Below are positions 37,101 to 48,055 of a stretch of DNA of 64,000 nt, one piece after another (the first letter of the stretch is position 1; each line of letters begins with the position of its first letter). A program made the translations under genes and the position numbers. The stretch comes from Copromyces sp. CBS 386.78 (taxonomy: Eukaryota; Ascomycota; Sordariomycetes; Sordariales; Sordariaceae): NCBI GenBank assembly GCA_030685235.1, contig MU839112.1, forward strand, positions 248,001 to 312,000, given 5' to 3'. The notes under the pieces are model-generated. The model made no database searches. It worked only from the letters and a program-made list of their open reading frames with translations, and was not told the origin of the DNA.

Positions 37101-38800
37101 AAGCGAAGAATTCCCTTCTTACTTAAATAAGGACGGAAATTATAAGTTTCCGGTCTTTCTTCTTCCGGAAAAAAGTTCCGGATATTATAATACTAATCTA
37201 TTTTTATAATATAGGTAAAGAAACTTTTATATATATCGTCCTAAACTATTTATAGATAACCGACTATTAAATAACGGTAACCGACTAACTGTAAACGAAA
37301 GAAGAATTCTAAATTTATTTAAACGATGGAACTTAAATTAAGAGAATCCTTTCGTAAGTATTACAATTTAATAGATTGAATGAATATTATTTAATAGTCG
37401 AATTAAAGGGAGAATAGTACAATAAATTCGTACAATATTTATAAATATATTTAATTACAATACTAAAATAAAAAAACATAAGAGAGATAAAAGGAGGAAG
37501 AATTAAATTACGCTAATTATAATAATTATTTAATTACGAAGGTAGTATTAAAATAATTAATTAATATTCTTCGTAAGTAAGGAGTTCGCGGAATATATTG
37601 AATATTAATTTTTAATTCCTAATAATTTCGTAGTATTATTAAATTTAATTTTCGTTAGCCGGAAGGGGACTGATAAGGCTATTAACTATTATTAAGGAAT
37701 TAATACTAATATTTCCTCCGTTAAAGCCGAAAATGGGAGTAGTAGGGCGATTAGCTAAAAATATTTCGTAATATCCCTTACATTAGTAATTTTCAACCTT
37801 TATATTTTAATAACGAAAAAGGATATTAAGGTTATACGGGAAGCCGTTTATAATTAAACGTTTACGTACGTCCTTAAAGAAATTAATATAAGCGCTACGG
37901 AAATAATAAATTAAAGGATTAATATTATTCTAAGAGCGGGATAAAATAATAACCGCAATTTAAATAATATTACACTTATTATAATAATTTAATAAAATAT
38001 TTAATATATATTTCGTATTAATAATAGGATAAATAGTACTCTATTTACCGGCGTTTCGAAGAACGTTAGAAAAAAAAACGAAAAGAAATTTACGGAAAGA
38101 AATTTACTCTTAATATTAATATAATAAATATATTCCGCAAAGAGTATACAAAATATAATTATATTAAAGGACGGGGTATTATAAATATAATTAGTAAATT
38201 TTAAATTATAATAGAAATAGGGAATGTAATAAATAATGCTAATTAATATAATTAATAAAGAAAAGGGGAAGTAAATGTAAAAATAAAAAGGATTTACCGG
38301 CTAAAAAGAAGGTTAAAGGCGGGGTTAGAAATTAATATTCGGATAAAGGTTTAAAATTCGGGCGCCGGGGAAGAGGGGGGCGTAAGGGAGCGGGCGAATT
38401 TAAAAGACGGGAAATCTATTATATAAACAAAATTAATATTATATTTAATAGTATTATAATTAATACGAATCGCGAGGCCTAAAGGGTTAAATATACGGCT
38501 AAAAGGACGGTCGGGAATATAGCTAGTAAAAAAGGACGCTATTTTAAAAGTTAATTAAATAAGGAAGAAGGGAAAATTCGAAAAATAGCGGCGGGGAGGA
38601 ATTTTTATATAGAGGGAAAGGAGGGGCCCTTACGTTTATATAAATTTTAATAGAATTATAGGAGTTTAAAGGACGATAACAAAGCGGAAATAAAAGTAAA
38701 CGATAGGGAAGGGACGATTACTATAGGCGGTTTAAAAGGAAAGAATAACGTACGAAAACGGTATTTCGATTATTCTAATATTAGATCGAAAGCGGTAGAA
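34193..38800 (+). pseudogene. LINE-B ORF2 (endonuclease, reverse transcriptase, C-terminal region), RIP-degraded
   Basis: The first ORF2 codons lie left of the LINE-E insertion (about 27180-27389) and resume at 34193. The reverse transcriptase region is about 35300-36500 with TVGFVNNINI at the active site. Colinearity with LINE-E and LINE-C is maintained to the 3' end. A Tad1-type C-terminal RNase H would be expected around 36800-37300, but I could not confirm its motif. Many stops and at least one frame change make it non-functional. Confidence 0.7.
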
Positions 38801-39011
38801 GGGAAGTAGTTTATTTATTAAGGCGGTAAATAAGTACTACTATAAATAGAATTAAAATAGAGTAAGTGCGATTCATTCGCAACCGAAAGGAACTAGCGGT
38901 TTTTATCCGACGGCGCTTATCGCCGTACGGTTTCCTCTAGAGAACTAGGAGAAGTACTCTATACCAATAAGGCGCTATAGATAAGTAGTATAGGGAATAA
39001 GACTATTATTT

Positions 39012-42000
39012 TATAATCCTTCGGATAAACCTTATTTAATTCGTATAAGTAAACCTTTTTTCGAAAGCTTTAACTTATTTATTAAAATAGAGGTCGAATA
39101 GTAAATAAAAGGTTTCCGTCTTTAAATTCTTTACCGGCGTAGCTTTATACGCCCTAGCGATAATTTTCAAATATTTAATTTAATATTTAATTAGCCTAAT
39201 CGCTATGCCTTATAATTTATTATAAATTTCGGTCGGCTAATAGAAAATTAATATTCTATATACAATTGCGCTCCGAATATATTTAATATAAATTTCCTTC
39301 GCTTACGTAAAAAAATAATTCTAAATTTTCGCCGCTAATTATATTAATATATTCGTTTACGTAATTATTTTCTTTTTTACTACCTTTATATATATTTAGT
39401 AATTAAATTTCCAATTTTATTAAACCCTAAGGAATTTAATTAATTCTATTAATTTAAATATAATTCCCCTAATTTAAAAAATTTCTATTTTTAATTCCCT
39501 CGTTTACGTAAAATATATAAATTTTATTTTACTTACTTCGAATTCTATTCCTTTTTTAATTATTTAACCCGAATAAATATCTTATATTATTTAGAGCGTC
39601 CAATAATTTTCTTCAGTAATTTTAATTACCGTAATAATATTAATATTATTAGCGAAACCGACGGTAATTACGTTTTAAATAATAATTAATTTATAGTATA
39701 ATAGGGTAATAAAAAAAATAAAAAGGATTAGTAAAAGGGGAGAGTTTTATAATATACTTATTATAATATTATAAAGTTAAAAGGTTTCGTTATTGAAGAA
39801 AAGAGAACCTTTTCTTTTAGTAACGAAATTATTAATTTATTAGAGGATCTATTTCGGGAATTATATTTCCTATAGCGTATATAAGAATTACTTATAATTA
39901 ATTCTATTAAATACGCCCTTTAGATCGAAGAGTATAAAAGATATTACGGCCTTGAATTTTTATACTATATAAATTGCGTTGGTAATTATTTGGACGGTGA
40001 ATTCGGTTAAACGGCTTATTTAATTACTTATTTAACTTTCTAGGAGGAGATTATACTCTTCTACTATTTATATTAACCTCTTTACTATAAAAGCTTCGAA
40101 GATTTTTCTAACGTTATTTTAAAAGTAATATAGGCTACTATACTTTAATTAATTTTTATTATTTAGCGCTTTTTTTAAATTTTTTAAAAATAATTATTTT
40201 TATATTTTTAAACTATTAGGGGAAATATTTAAACCGGAGGCTCGCTACGGCGAAAGCCGCTATCGCCTATTTAAATAGTTCCCTATATATTTTTAAAAAC
40301 TTATTTGAAAACTAATCGATACTTAATATTTTATTAAGCGCTATCTTTAAAAGGACTTTTTAAATATCCTCTTTAGTAATTAAATTATTAATAAATACCG
40401 GGGTATTACTATTTAATAATTAAATCCAATTTAATAAATAATTTGTCGGGACTTTTACTTTCGGGAAGAAATAATCGGCAAAAATATTTACTTTATTACT
40501 ATAATTTTCAATTTCATTCGCCTATTTATTTTATTTAAAGGGTAATAATTTTAGCGGATTTATTAAGTAATAGTTTTATATTTTAATTTACCTTTTTAAT
40601 AATTAAAATTTATTTGGGTTTTTTAATGCGTTTATAATATAATCGTACTACTTTGCTCTCTAAATTTTTATAATAAATTTCTTTTTTTTTATTACTACTT
40701 CTATAAATTCTTTCTAATTTAAAAGTGTTTAGTTCCCGAATTAAATTTATTATTTCTATTGTACCTCTTTTATTACTATTTTATATTCTAAATTCTATTA
40801 ATCTACTTATTTTCCCCGACCTTTCTTTTAATATAGGATAAATTCCTTTATAATATTAATAAATTCGTCGTTAAACTTATTAAATTTTAATTCGAATTCT
40901 TTTACTGTTTTAATCCTTTCTAAAATTAATATTCGTTTTTTTATTGCTTCCTATACTTTTTCTGTATTTATTAAATTTTAATTAAACCTTTCTTTTACTT
41001 CCGCTTTCTTATTCCTTTTTCCTATTTAAATTTAAATTTCTTAAGGGTAATAGTCCGAGCCTATTTGCCCGTACTATTATATTCCTTAGTATTTAGCTTT
41101 AATACCTTATAAAATTTATATATAATTAATTATTTTATTTTTCTCTCTTCTAATCGTATTTTTGAACTTCGTTAATTCTCTACGGGGGGTAACGAAATTA
41201 AATTTCTATTGCTATACTTATGTAAATAATTTTATAGCGCTTAAGTTAATCTTATGTTTTAAGTCTTAATTAGGGTAATAGAGGTTATAATTTTTTATAG
41301 CTATATATTAATTGGCCGAAGGTTTTTCTTCGAAGAATTCGAAGAGGGGAAACCCCTATTAATATTCTAGCGTACTTTAAAGGAAGATAGGGGAGTAAAT
41401 AGAGTAAATGGTTATTAGTTTTCGTAAATTCTTTAATATTATTGTAGCCCAATCCTTCCTAACCTAGAAATTTAAATCCTTTAAATTCTACCTCTTATTT
41501 ATATAAATTACTATTCTACCCTTTTCTAAATAATTAATATTATAATATTTACCGCCCTTCGGCCGGTAAATATCCTTATTCAAATTCTTGCCCGGCTCTT
41601 AAATTGCTACGATATTATAAATTTCTTCCTATTCGAATAGTATTTTCCTTTTCTTATATAATTTCCCTATATTCTAATAGAATATTTTTAATTAAATTAT
41701 TAATTACTTTATAAAAAACTTCCTTTTAGTCTAATAACGGGCTAGGGGGGTATTATTTCTTTAAAAATAATAGTAGCGATTAAAAGTATAATAATAATAA
41801 AATTAGTATGGGTATAGTTATTTACGTTTTAAGAGCGGGTATAAATGTTTATTAAATTTATATTTATAAATTTCGGCTAAAAACCGCCTCTAATTTTCTT
41901 AGGGCGGCTTCTTTTTCTTCCTCTTATAAATAATTTTTCTAAAATCGTAATTAAATAAGAATTAAAGGGGGCGTTAGAAATTACAATATTTTCTTCTATC
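39012..42000 (-). pseudogene. LINE-C ORF2 5' part (endonuclease and reverse transcriptase), RIP-degraded
   Basis: Aligned by eye with the same part of LINE-E (29740-32300), it is colinear and of the same length. The catalytic FADD of the reverse transcriptase reads FANN at 39642-39659, a G-to-A change at both Asp codons, as RIP predicts. The ORF is cut at 39012 by LINE-B; its 3' remainder is at 15254-17604. Endonuclease assignment rests on family architecture rather than a motif I could confirm. Confidence 0.65.
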
Positions 42001-43330
42001 TTTATTATTAGTTCCAATACCGGTTTAGCCAGTCCTTTATAAATAGTAAAGCCGCGAAGCTTTTTAATATAGTTGATAAATATTTTTGCGTAGGCCGCTC
42101 TTATAAATAGGTATCTCTTCTTATTAAAAGCGAAATACCCCGACTTCCTATATAGTTTATAAAAAATTAGGGCATTATTTTTATTTAAAAGGCAATTCTC
42201 TTCTCCTATACGCGGCCCTTTATATTTAATTTTATTATAACGGCTATAAGCGTCCTCCTAGCAATAGAATCTCGCTATATATTCGAAATACTAATATTTA
42301 AAATATTATTAAATAAAAGCCGTAATTTAGAATAGTTCGTATATTTATACGCCGTTATTTTAAAGGAAAAAATTCTTTTAAAAGAAAATTACAACCTTCG
42401 TAGTTGCAACTTCTACTAAAAATATTCCTCTTTCTTCCCTTTCGTATCTTTTCTAAAATTTAGTCCGAATAATTTCCGCTTCCTTATTCCTCTCCTTTAT
42501 TTCTTATATAACCGATTCAAATTATTTCGCGTTAATATTAGCTTACAAGACTCCTTTAATTAAAACGGCTATAATATTTAAAGATACAACGGCTTCTTTT
42601 CCAAAGTCCTTTTTAACCTAAATTTAATACTTTTAATACTAATCCCTAATTAATTTATTGAAAATAATTACGTAATTTCTATTTATTACTATCCTAATAA
42701 CTACGTAAATTACTTTATATAGGCTCTCCTTTAAAGCGCTTTTAATAATTTACTTTATATTATTATTCAAACGTATAGTAAATTCAGCGGTAATTTAAAC
42801 CCCTTTAATAATAAACTAGTATTTATAATTAGAAGGGATAAATTTCTTAATAATAACGGTAAATAAGTAATAGAAAGTAGCGTTAACCTTATTTAACGAC
42901 TTCCGGATAATATTAACTTATTTTTTCGGCGCTTCTTAAACGTCTTTCTTTATTTCCTTCGAAATAAATTTCTTTAAATCGTTAATATCCTTCCTAATAA
43001 TAAATTAAGCCTTAACGGCCTTATTTACTTTAGGCATTTTAAACCCACTTTTCTTTATAAAAATTTTTATAAATTCGAAAAAGAATTCTCAAACCTAATA
43101 ATAGTCGTCGGTCGTTATAACGGCGTAATCCGTAATCTTATTTACTATAATAATAAATCTCTTTATAATTTTATTATCTTCTTCTATCTTCTCCGAAATC
43201 TTTATAGCAAATATAGCGTTAAGGTTATTATATTTTGAAATACCTCCGAAGGGGTTATAAATATTATTTTCGAGCTTACTCGCACTTCTATTAATCGTTA
43301 TCGGTAGCAACAGCTTAACGCTATCGCTAC
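42000..43330 (-). pseudogene. LINE-C ORF1 (gag-like), RIP-degraded
   Basis: The longest surviving piece (43095-43310) reads NRSASKLENNIYNPFGG and matches the same ORF1 segment in LINE-B (17760-17926) and LINE-E (33809-34012). ORF1 of Tad1-type LINEs encodes an RNA-binding protein with CCHC knuckles. Downstream, the frame continues with many TAA/TAG stops. Boundaries are approximate. Confidence 0.65.
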
Positions 43331-43599
43331 AGTCGTCGCAAAATATTGCGGAGGGGGTAAATAACCCTCCTAAATCGATTACTATTATCGGTTTTCGTTT
43401 TAGAGCACTTCCTAACTAGAAATCGGCGTTTCCGGTTTCGGCGTCAAATTAATATAAATTAATAATCTAATTAATTTTAACGGAAATTAATTAGGGAGTA
43501 CTCTTATATAATATAGACCGCTTAAACAAGCGTATACTAAAATAGAGTAAGTTATTTAGGCATTTACCCAAAATACCCCTAATATTTCTCCCTCTACGA

Positions 43600-45780
43600 A
43601 AGAAATAAATGCTTATTATTTACGAAATTATATTAAATATAACCTATTATAAACATCTATTAAATTATTACCGTAACCGATTATTTTAATACTACTATAT
43701 ACTATATTTAATATTAAACCTCTTAATAAAAAATTCTAATACCGAATAATCTAATATATAATACTAAATAACTATTAATATAATAATAAACTTAACGGTT
43801 ACTCGAATAAATTCCCGATTTATTATTATCCTCGTTAACGTTCTCGGGATATCGAAATTAATAAGAAGTATTATAGCGGGAACGTTTATAGCTACTAAAA
43901 GGAAAATCCTCTTAATTACGCTAATCCTCCTATTAATATTAATTATTACGGATAATTAGGCGACGGGGAGAACGTATAGAGGGTAAAGTATTATATCCGC
44001 TAGAATAGGCGGATCGTAAGTTGAATTTGTCGATATTAGGGATATTATAGCTAAGGTCAATACTAAAACGAGCGCTATAATTAGTAGTAATTCCTAGAAT
44101 TACGTCGATTTACTAAATATACTTAACCGCTAATAGGGCAAGAATACGGCGCAAAATTTCAATAATTTTACATAAGGCAATAATTTCGTGCTTCAAATTA
44201 TTTACTTCCTTATTCTAATATTAATTTAATTAGACTAGCAATTACGATTACTAATTAAATACCTCTTATACTATATTAAAAATAATATTTATATTAATTA
44301 TTTCGGTAATATAAACTTCTTTTATAATTTCTTTAATAATAATTAGTAGCTTTAATTAGGTTAATATATTGGGAGCGACCTAAACGTAGTATAAAAAGCT
44401 TATACAGGCTAATATATTACTAATCTATTCGAAAAGACCGGTCGTATAATTATAATATTATAACGCTAGGAATATAATTTTTATTGGGATTTTTTCAATA
44501 AAAGAAGGATCTCCGTTATTAAACTTATTAAATACAGTATTAAAAGCATTTTTAGTATAGCGAACTAAATTACTTTAAAAGAAAGAATCCTTTTTTATAA
44601 ATTTTTCGAAGTATTTTTTAATAATTTTACCAATTTCGTTATAAAGGTCGTCGTTTATAATAATATTTAGTATATAGTAATCTTTACGGTATATATCCTT
44701 AATTACTTCTATAATATCCGGGTATAATTTGTTTTAAACGACCGATTTATTAGGTTACGTATTATCGATAGTACGAATTTAAACGATTTGTATAGCTATC
44801 TACTAATTCTTCCGGGCTAGCGTCTACTTATTTTTAGTAGGGGTTATAATAGTTTAAACGGTAAGGGCGGAATTTTAAACGGCGGGAATAAAACGGGGGC
44901 ATATTTAATTGAGAGCCCGATTAATTATAAAATCAATCTCCTATTATTCTTATTCGTTAGTAAAATTATAAGTATCGAACGTAATAATGCGGCTAATAGG
45001 ATTAATTAATTTAACAATAATAAAACCTATCCCTAACTGTTCATTAATATATTATAAGGCGAAAGTAACCTTTATTAATTAATTGCAATTATAAATATAT
45101 ATATTATCGGAAAAAGGTATAATCGGGATAAAGGAGAAAAAAGCGTCCTCCTTAATATATCCGGTCGTCCAAGCGCGCATATTATATATAAGGGGATTGT
45201 AGTCCTAGGGAACCTGGTCCTACTAATCTCCGAGGCTACTACCCTCAATTAACTTATCCGGGATCGGGCCCGATAAGATCGCCGTAGTCAAGTAACTAAC
45301 GTTGCCGCCTATTGCCTGCAAGATGGCCTGGTCGAGGTCAACCTGCACGCCCGTGCGGTCGATCGTACCAAGCCACTGACAAGATTGACAATATACTACA
45401 TACAAACATATTTGAAAAAGGCGTTCAGCTTATCGTTGGTCATACTGGCGACTAAATCTACGATAAAGGCGGGCAGTATAATATAAAACGAATCGCAGCC
45501 TAAACTAATAGTTTTAACGGCGTAGTCTATAACCGTATAGCGATTTAAGCATTTGGTTATATTAGCTAGCGCGGGGAAGCGTTAATTGGTCTCTAAACCG
45601 AACGGGGAGAGGAGGCAATCTTAATCGTACTAGTATAATAATTTATTAGGATTACTACAATAATTAATTTAATTAATAAACTTCGTTAAACTAGGATCGC
45701 CAAAGATACTAATATCTATTATAACTATATCGGATTATTATATTTTAGGCTAGGGTTAGTTAACTTTAACGGGGTAAAAG
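43600..45780 (-). pseudogene. Decayed gene of unknown function, single long frame with an unmutated patch
   Basis: A minus-strand frame runs from about 45740 to about 43700 with RIP-type stops only. N-terminal part: IDISIFGDPSLTKFIN, then LLSPFGLETN, FPALANITKCLNRYTVIDYA, VKTISLGCDSFYIILPAFIV. A small gap (about 32 nt, GT..AG, 45371-45402) precedes WLGTIDRTGVQVDLDQAILQ and AIGGNVSYLTTAILSGPIPD. Then come MRAWTTGYIKEDAFFSFIPI and, near the C-terminus, a predicted helical segment (KHEIIALCKIIEILRRILAL). I do not recognise the family and see no transposon motif. Positions 45200-45480 are almost free of RIP and GC-richer. The 32-nt gap is short for a fungal intron and may itself be eroded. Confidence 0.55.
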
Positions 45781-46200
45781 GGTAAGAATAAGGTAAATTA
45801 TAATAATATTATTAATAGAGTAGAAAAATTTTAAAAGAGAGGAAATAAATCTATACTATACTAAAGATTATATACGTACTAAAAATTTTAAATTCTACCT
45901 CTAATTGCAATTTACCTACCTATTAGGGATTATTTACTTTAAATCCTATTACCTACTTCGATTAAATATATAACGTTATATTAGACCGCTATTCGAAAAG
46001 GATAGAACGAAAACGATAATACCTAATTTAACCGCCTTACTAACGCAATAGTACAATTAATTGAACGAATACTTAAAAATCTTAATAAATTAACCGTAAA
46101 AATTAGAAGGGAAAAATAAAAGAAATAAATAGAAAATTAGAATAATAAAAGAAAATACCCTAAACCTTTCGCAATTTTCTAACTCTCCCTCTTTCGAACG
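45781..46200. other. AT-rich spacer between unknown gene and Gypsy-3
   Basis: Lysine/asparagine codons in all frames and stops in every frame. It could hold the 3' LTR of Gypsy-3, but no copy of it is visible in the window, so this cannot be tested here. Confidence 0.35.
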
Positions 46201-47235
46201 AAAAATTTAATATTATTAATACTTCGACGGGCGATTAATATGCTAAATAACCTTTTTACGAATATTTTTAAACAATAATTCTAACGGGTATTCGTATTTA
46301 AATTCTTTCACCTTCTCCTTCAAATTCCTTATAAATTCTATACGCAATTCCTAAATATTATTTTTATTTTAAAAGCCAATTTATTTAATTAAATATTTTA
46401 TATTTAACGGACCCTAACTCCTTACTACCAACCTTTCAATTTCCTATTCCTCTTAACCGTTAACTTTAATAGGTTTTAACGGCGGTACTTCCCAATTAAA
46501 CGGGTCCGGACCCTATACCGGTTTATAAAGATAGGCTACCAAAATAACTAGATATATACGCCAAATTCCTAATAAATTAAACTTATAGGCTAAAAGGCCG
46601 ACTTTCTCTAAAATCCAATATAGTCCTATTTATTCGGCAGAAAATTTCTTTTTTAAAGCGCTTAGTAAATAATAGCCTTTATTAAATTAAAAGTAAACTT
46701 TATTACTAACTTCAAACGTAACCGGCGAATATTTAATATTATATTATTTTTTAATAATTATATTAACCTAATTAATAAATTTCATAATTTCTAATTAGAA
46801 TTTTTAACGGATTAATACGAAAAACTCTATAATTAATACCTCTTCTATATTGAATACTAGTAAATTAAATAATATTCGAAATTTAAACTTATATATTAAT
46901 TTATTAGGAAATAAACCGATTATTAATTATATAGTATTATTCAAATTATATTATAAAATAATTAATATTAACGTTTACAAAAGTATACTAGTAGCGTACT
47001 ACATACAGATTACTATTTCGGCTATTTAATTTATATATTTAAATTAACCGTTAGTTTAAATATAATAGGCCGTCGAAAAAAGAAAATTAACGGTTAGGGC
47101 TTCGAAAATATTCTTCTAAATCCTAAAAACGAACTTTAAATTTCGGTTATTAATAATAATAACCGGTAAACCTTAATTATAATATTATAAAGTTTATAAT
47201 AAAACGATTACTTATTCTTTCGCCCTATATATTAA

Positions 47236-48055
47236 GAGAAAGTCTTTTCGGACAGTCGAAAATATCTTCCCACACAGTCGCCCCACCCTTCCCGCGCGCC
47301 AAGGTACGCTAATGCACCCTAAAATTTCTGAACTAATTAGATCGGTCGCATCCATTCTGAGTCTCCACGCTCCTATTCTTGGCGTCAGCAAACCGTACCG
47401 CGCCCGCCAAGCCCCTAGATTATAGCCCATTACGTACCCTACCCCTGCGTACGTATCGCTGATAGCCGTAATAATCACTGACAGCCGTGATAATCGCTAA
47501 TAGCCAATCGCTAATAGCCGTAACAGTTATTAACAGCTGTAACAATCGCTGATAGCTATAATAGCCGTGATAGCCGTGACAGCCGTGACAGCCGTGACAG
47601 CCGTGACAGCCGTAATAGTCGCTGACAGTCACTGACAGCCGTGACAATCATTGACAGCTGTGATAGCCATGACAGCTGTAATAGTCGCTAACAGTCATTG
47701 ATAGCCGTAACAATCGCTGACAGCTGTGATAGCCGTAACAGTCGCTCAATTGATGCGATTAATTGAGCGACGAGCGATGTGCAACCGTGCGATGTGCGAC
47801 CGTGCCGCTAAGTGCCCTGTAAAGTGCCTTGTAAAGTGCGCTGTAAAGTGGCCAATCTGGGTGTACATTTAGATGGGCTGGGTACGTGATATTCTATGAA
47901 AGAATACAATTGCGATGTAGAGTGTAGACCGCGATTTGGATGCGAGCGATTTAATTGGCTCAAAAATTTTGGTGTGTATTAGCGCGCGGGAAGGGTGTAA
48001 GTGGGTGGGGCGACTGTGTGGGAAGATATTTTCGACTGTCCGAAAAGACTTTCTC
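47236..48055 (+). mobile_element. MITE-1: non-autonomous DNA transposon, 820 bp, not RIP-mutated
   Basis: Terminal inverted repeats of about 53 bp start gagaaagtcttttcggacag and end with the exact reverse complement. An 8-bp duplication TATATTAA flanks it (47228-47235, 48056-48063). Composition is near-balanced, in sharp contrast to the AT-rich host element. Inside is a tandem array of TGACAGCCG-like units (about 47455-47745) and a triplicated ctgtaaagtgcc unit (47816-47851). No transposase. The open frames at 47212-47478 and 47420-47647 are chance products of the repeats. Long TIRs starting GAGA with an 8-9 bp TSD suggest a Mutator-like (MULE) or hAT origin; this is inference. Confidence 0.85.
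47455..47745. repeat. Tandem array of TGACAGCCG-type 9-mers in MITE-1
   Basis: Five nearly perfect 9-bp units TGACAGCCG are consecutive at about 47565-47612; the rest of the array mixes this unit with variants (TGATAGCCG, CTAATAGCC, TGATAATCG). The same motif, reverse-complemented, fills part of MITE-2. Confidence 0.85.

Larger units (their letters stand above)
17605..39011 (+). mobile_element. LINE-B: full-length Tad1-like LINE, plus strand, split by Gypsy-1 and LINE-E
   Basis: Inserted in LINE-C with a 14-bp duplication (tataatccttcgga at 17591-17604 and 39012-39025). Own parts are 17605-17926, 25748-27389 and 34178-39011, together about 6.8 kb. It begins cgacgccgaaaccgg after a few extra bases and ends with the conserved 3' block and gactattatttt. 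ORF1 is interrupted by Gypsy-1, and the start of ORF2 by LINE-E. The reverse transcriptase motif is GFVNNI (36026-36043), inactivated. Confidence 0.85.
15254..43449 (-). mobile_element. LINE-C: full-length Tad1-like LINE, minus strand, split by LINE-B
   Basis: Own sequence is 15254-17604 (3' part) and 39012-43449 (5' part), about 6.8 kb. A 17-bp target duplication (taatataaattaataat) is at 15237-15253 and 43450-43466. The 5' end shares the gccgaaaccggaaacgccg start and the gcacttcct block with LINE-B and LINE-E. The 3' end shares the cttatcgccg block and an (ATT)n tail. ORF1 is readable from about 43310 leftwards. ORF2 reverse transcriptase has GFANNI (39642-39659) where the active copy would have FADD. 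Heavy RIP: stops throughout. This is the oldest layer of the nest. Confidence 0.85.

Noticed and set aside
43600..45780. The unknown decayed gene as a Starship captain or other tyrosine recombinase
   Set aside because: No recombinase active-site pattern could be recognised in the frame, and no cargo boundary repeats are visible.
47212..47647. Two minus-strand frames, one with Gly-Cys-His repeats that might look like a metal-binding protein
   Set aside because: The repeats are the translated TGACAGCCG array of MITE-1, and the frames cross the MITE boundary.
47455..47745. CRISPR-like array
   Set aside because: Units are 9 bp and contiguous without unique spacers; the context is eukaryotic and inside a TIR-bounded element.
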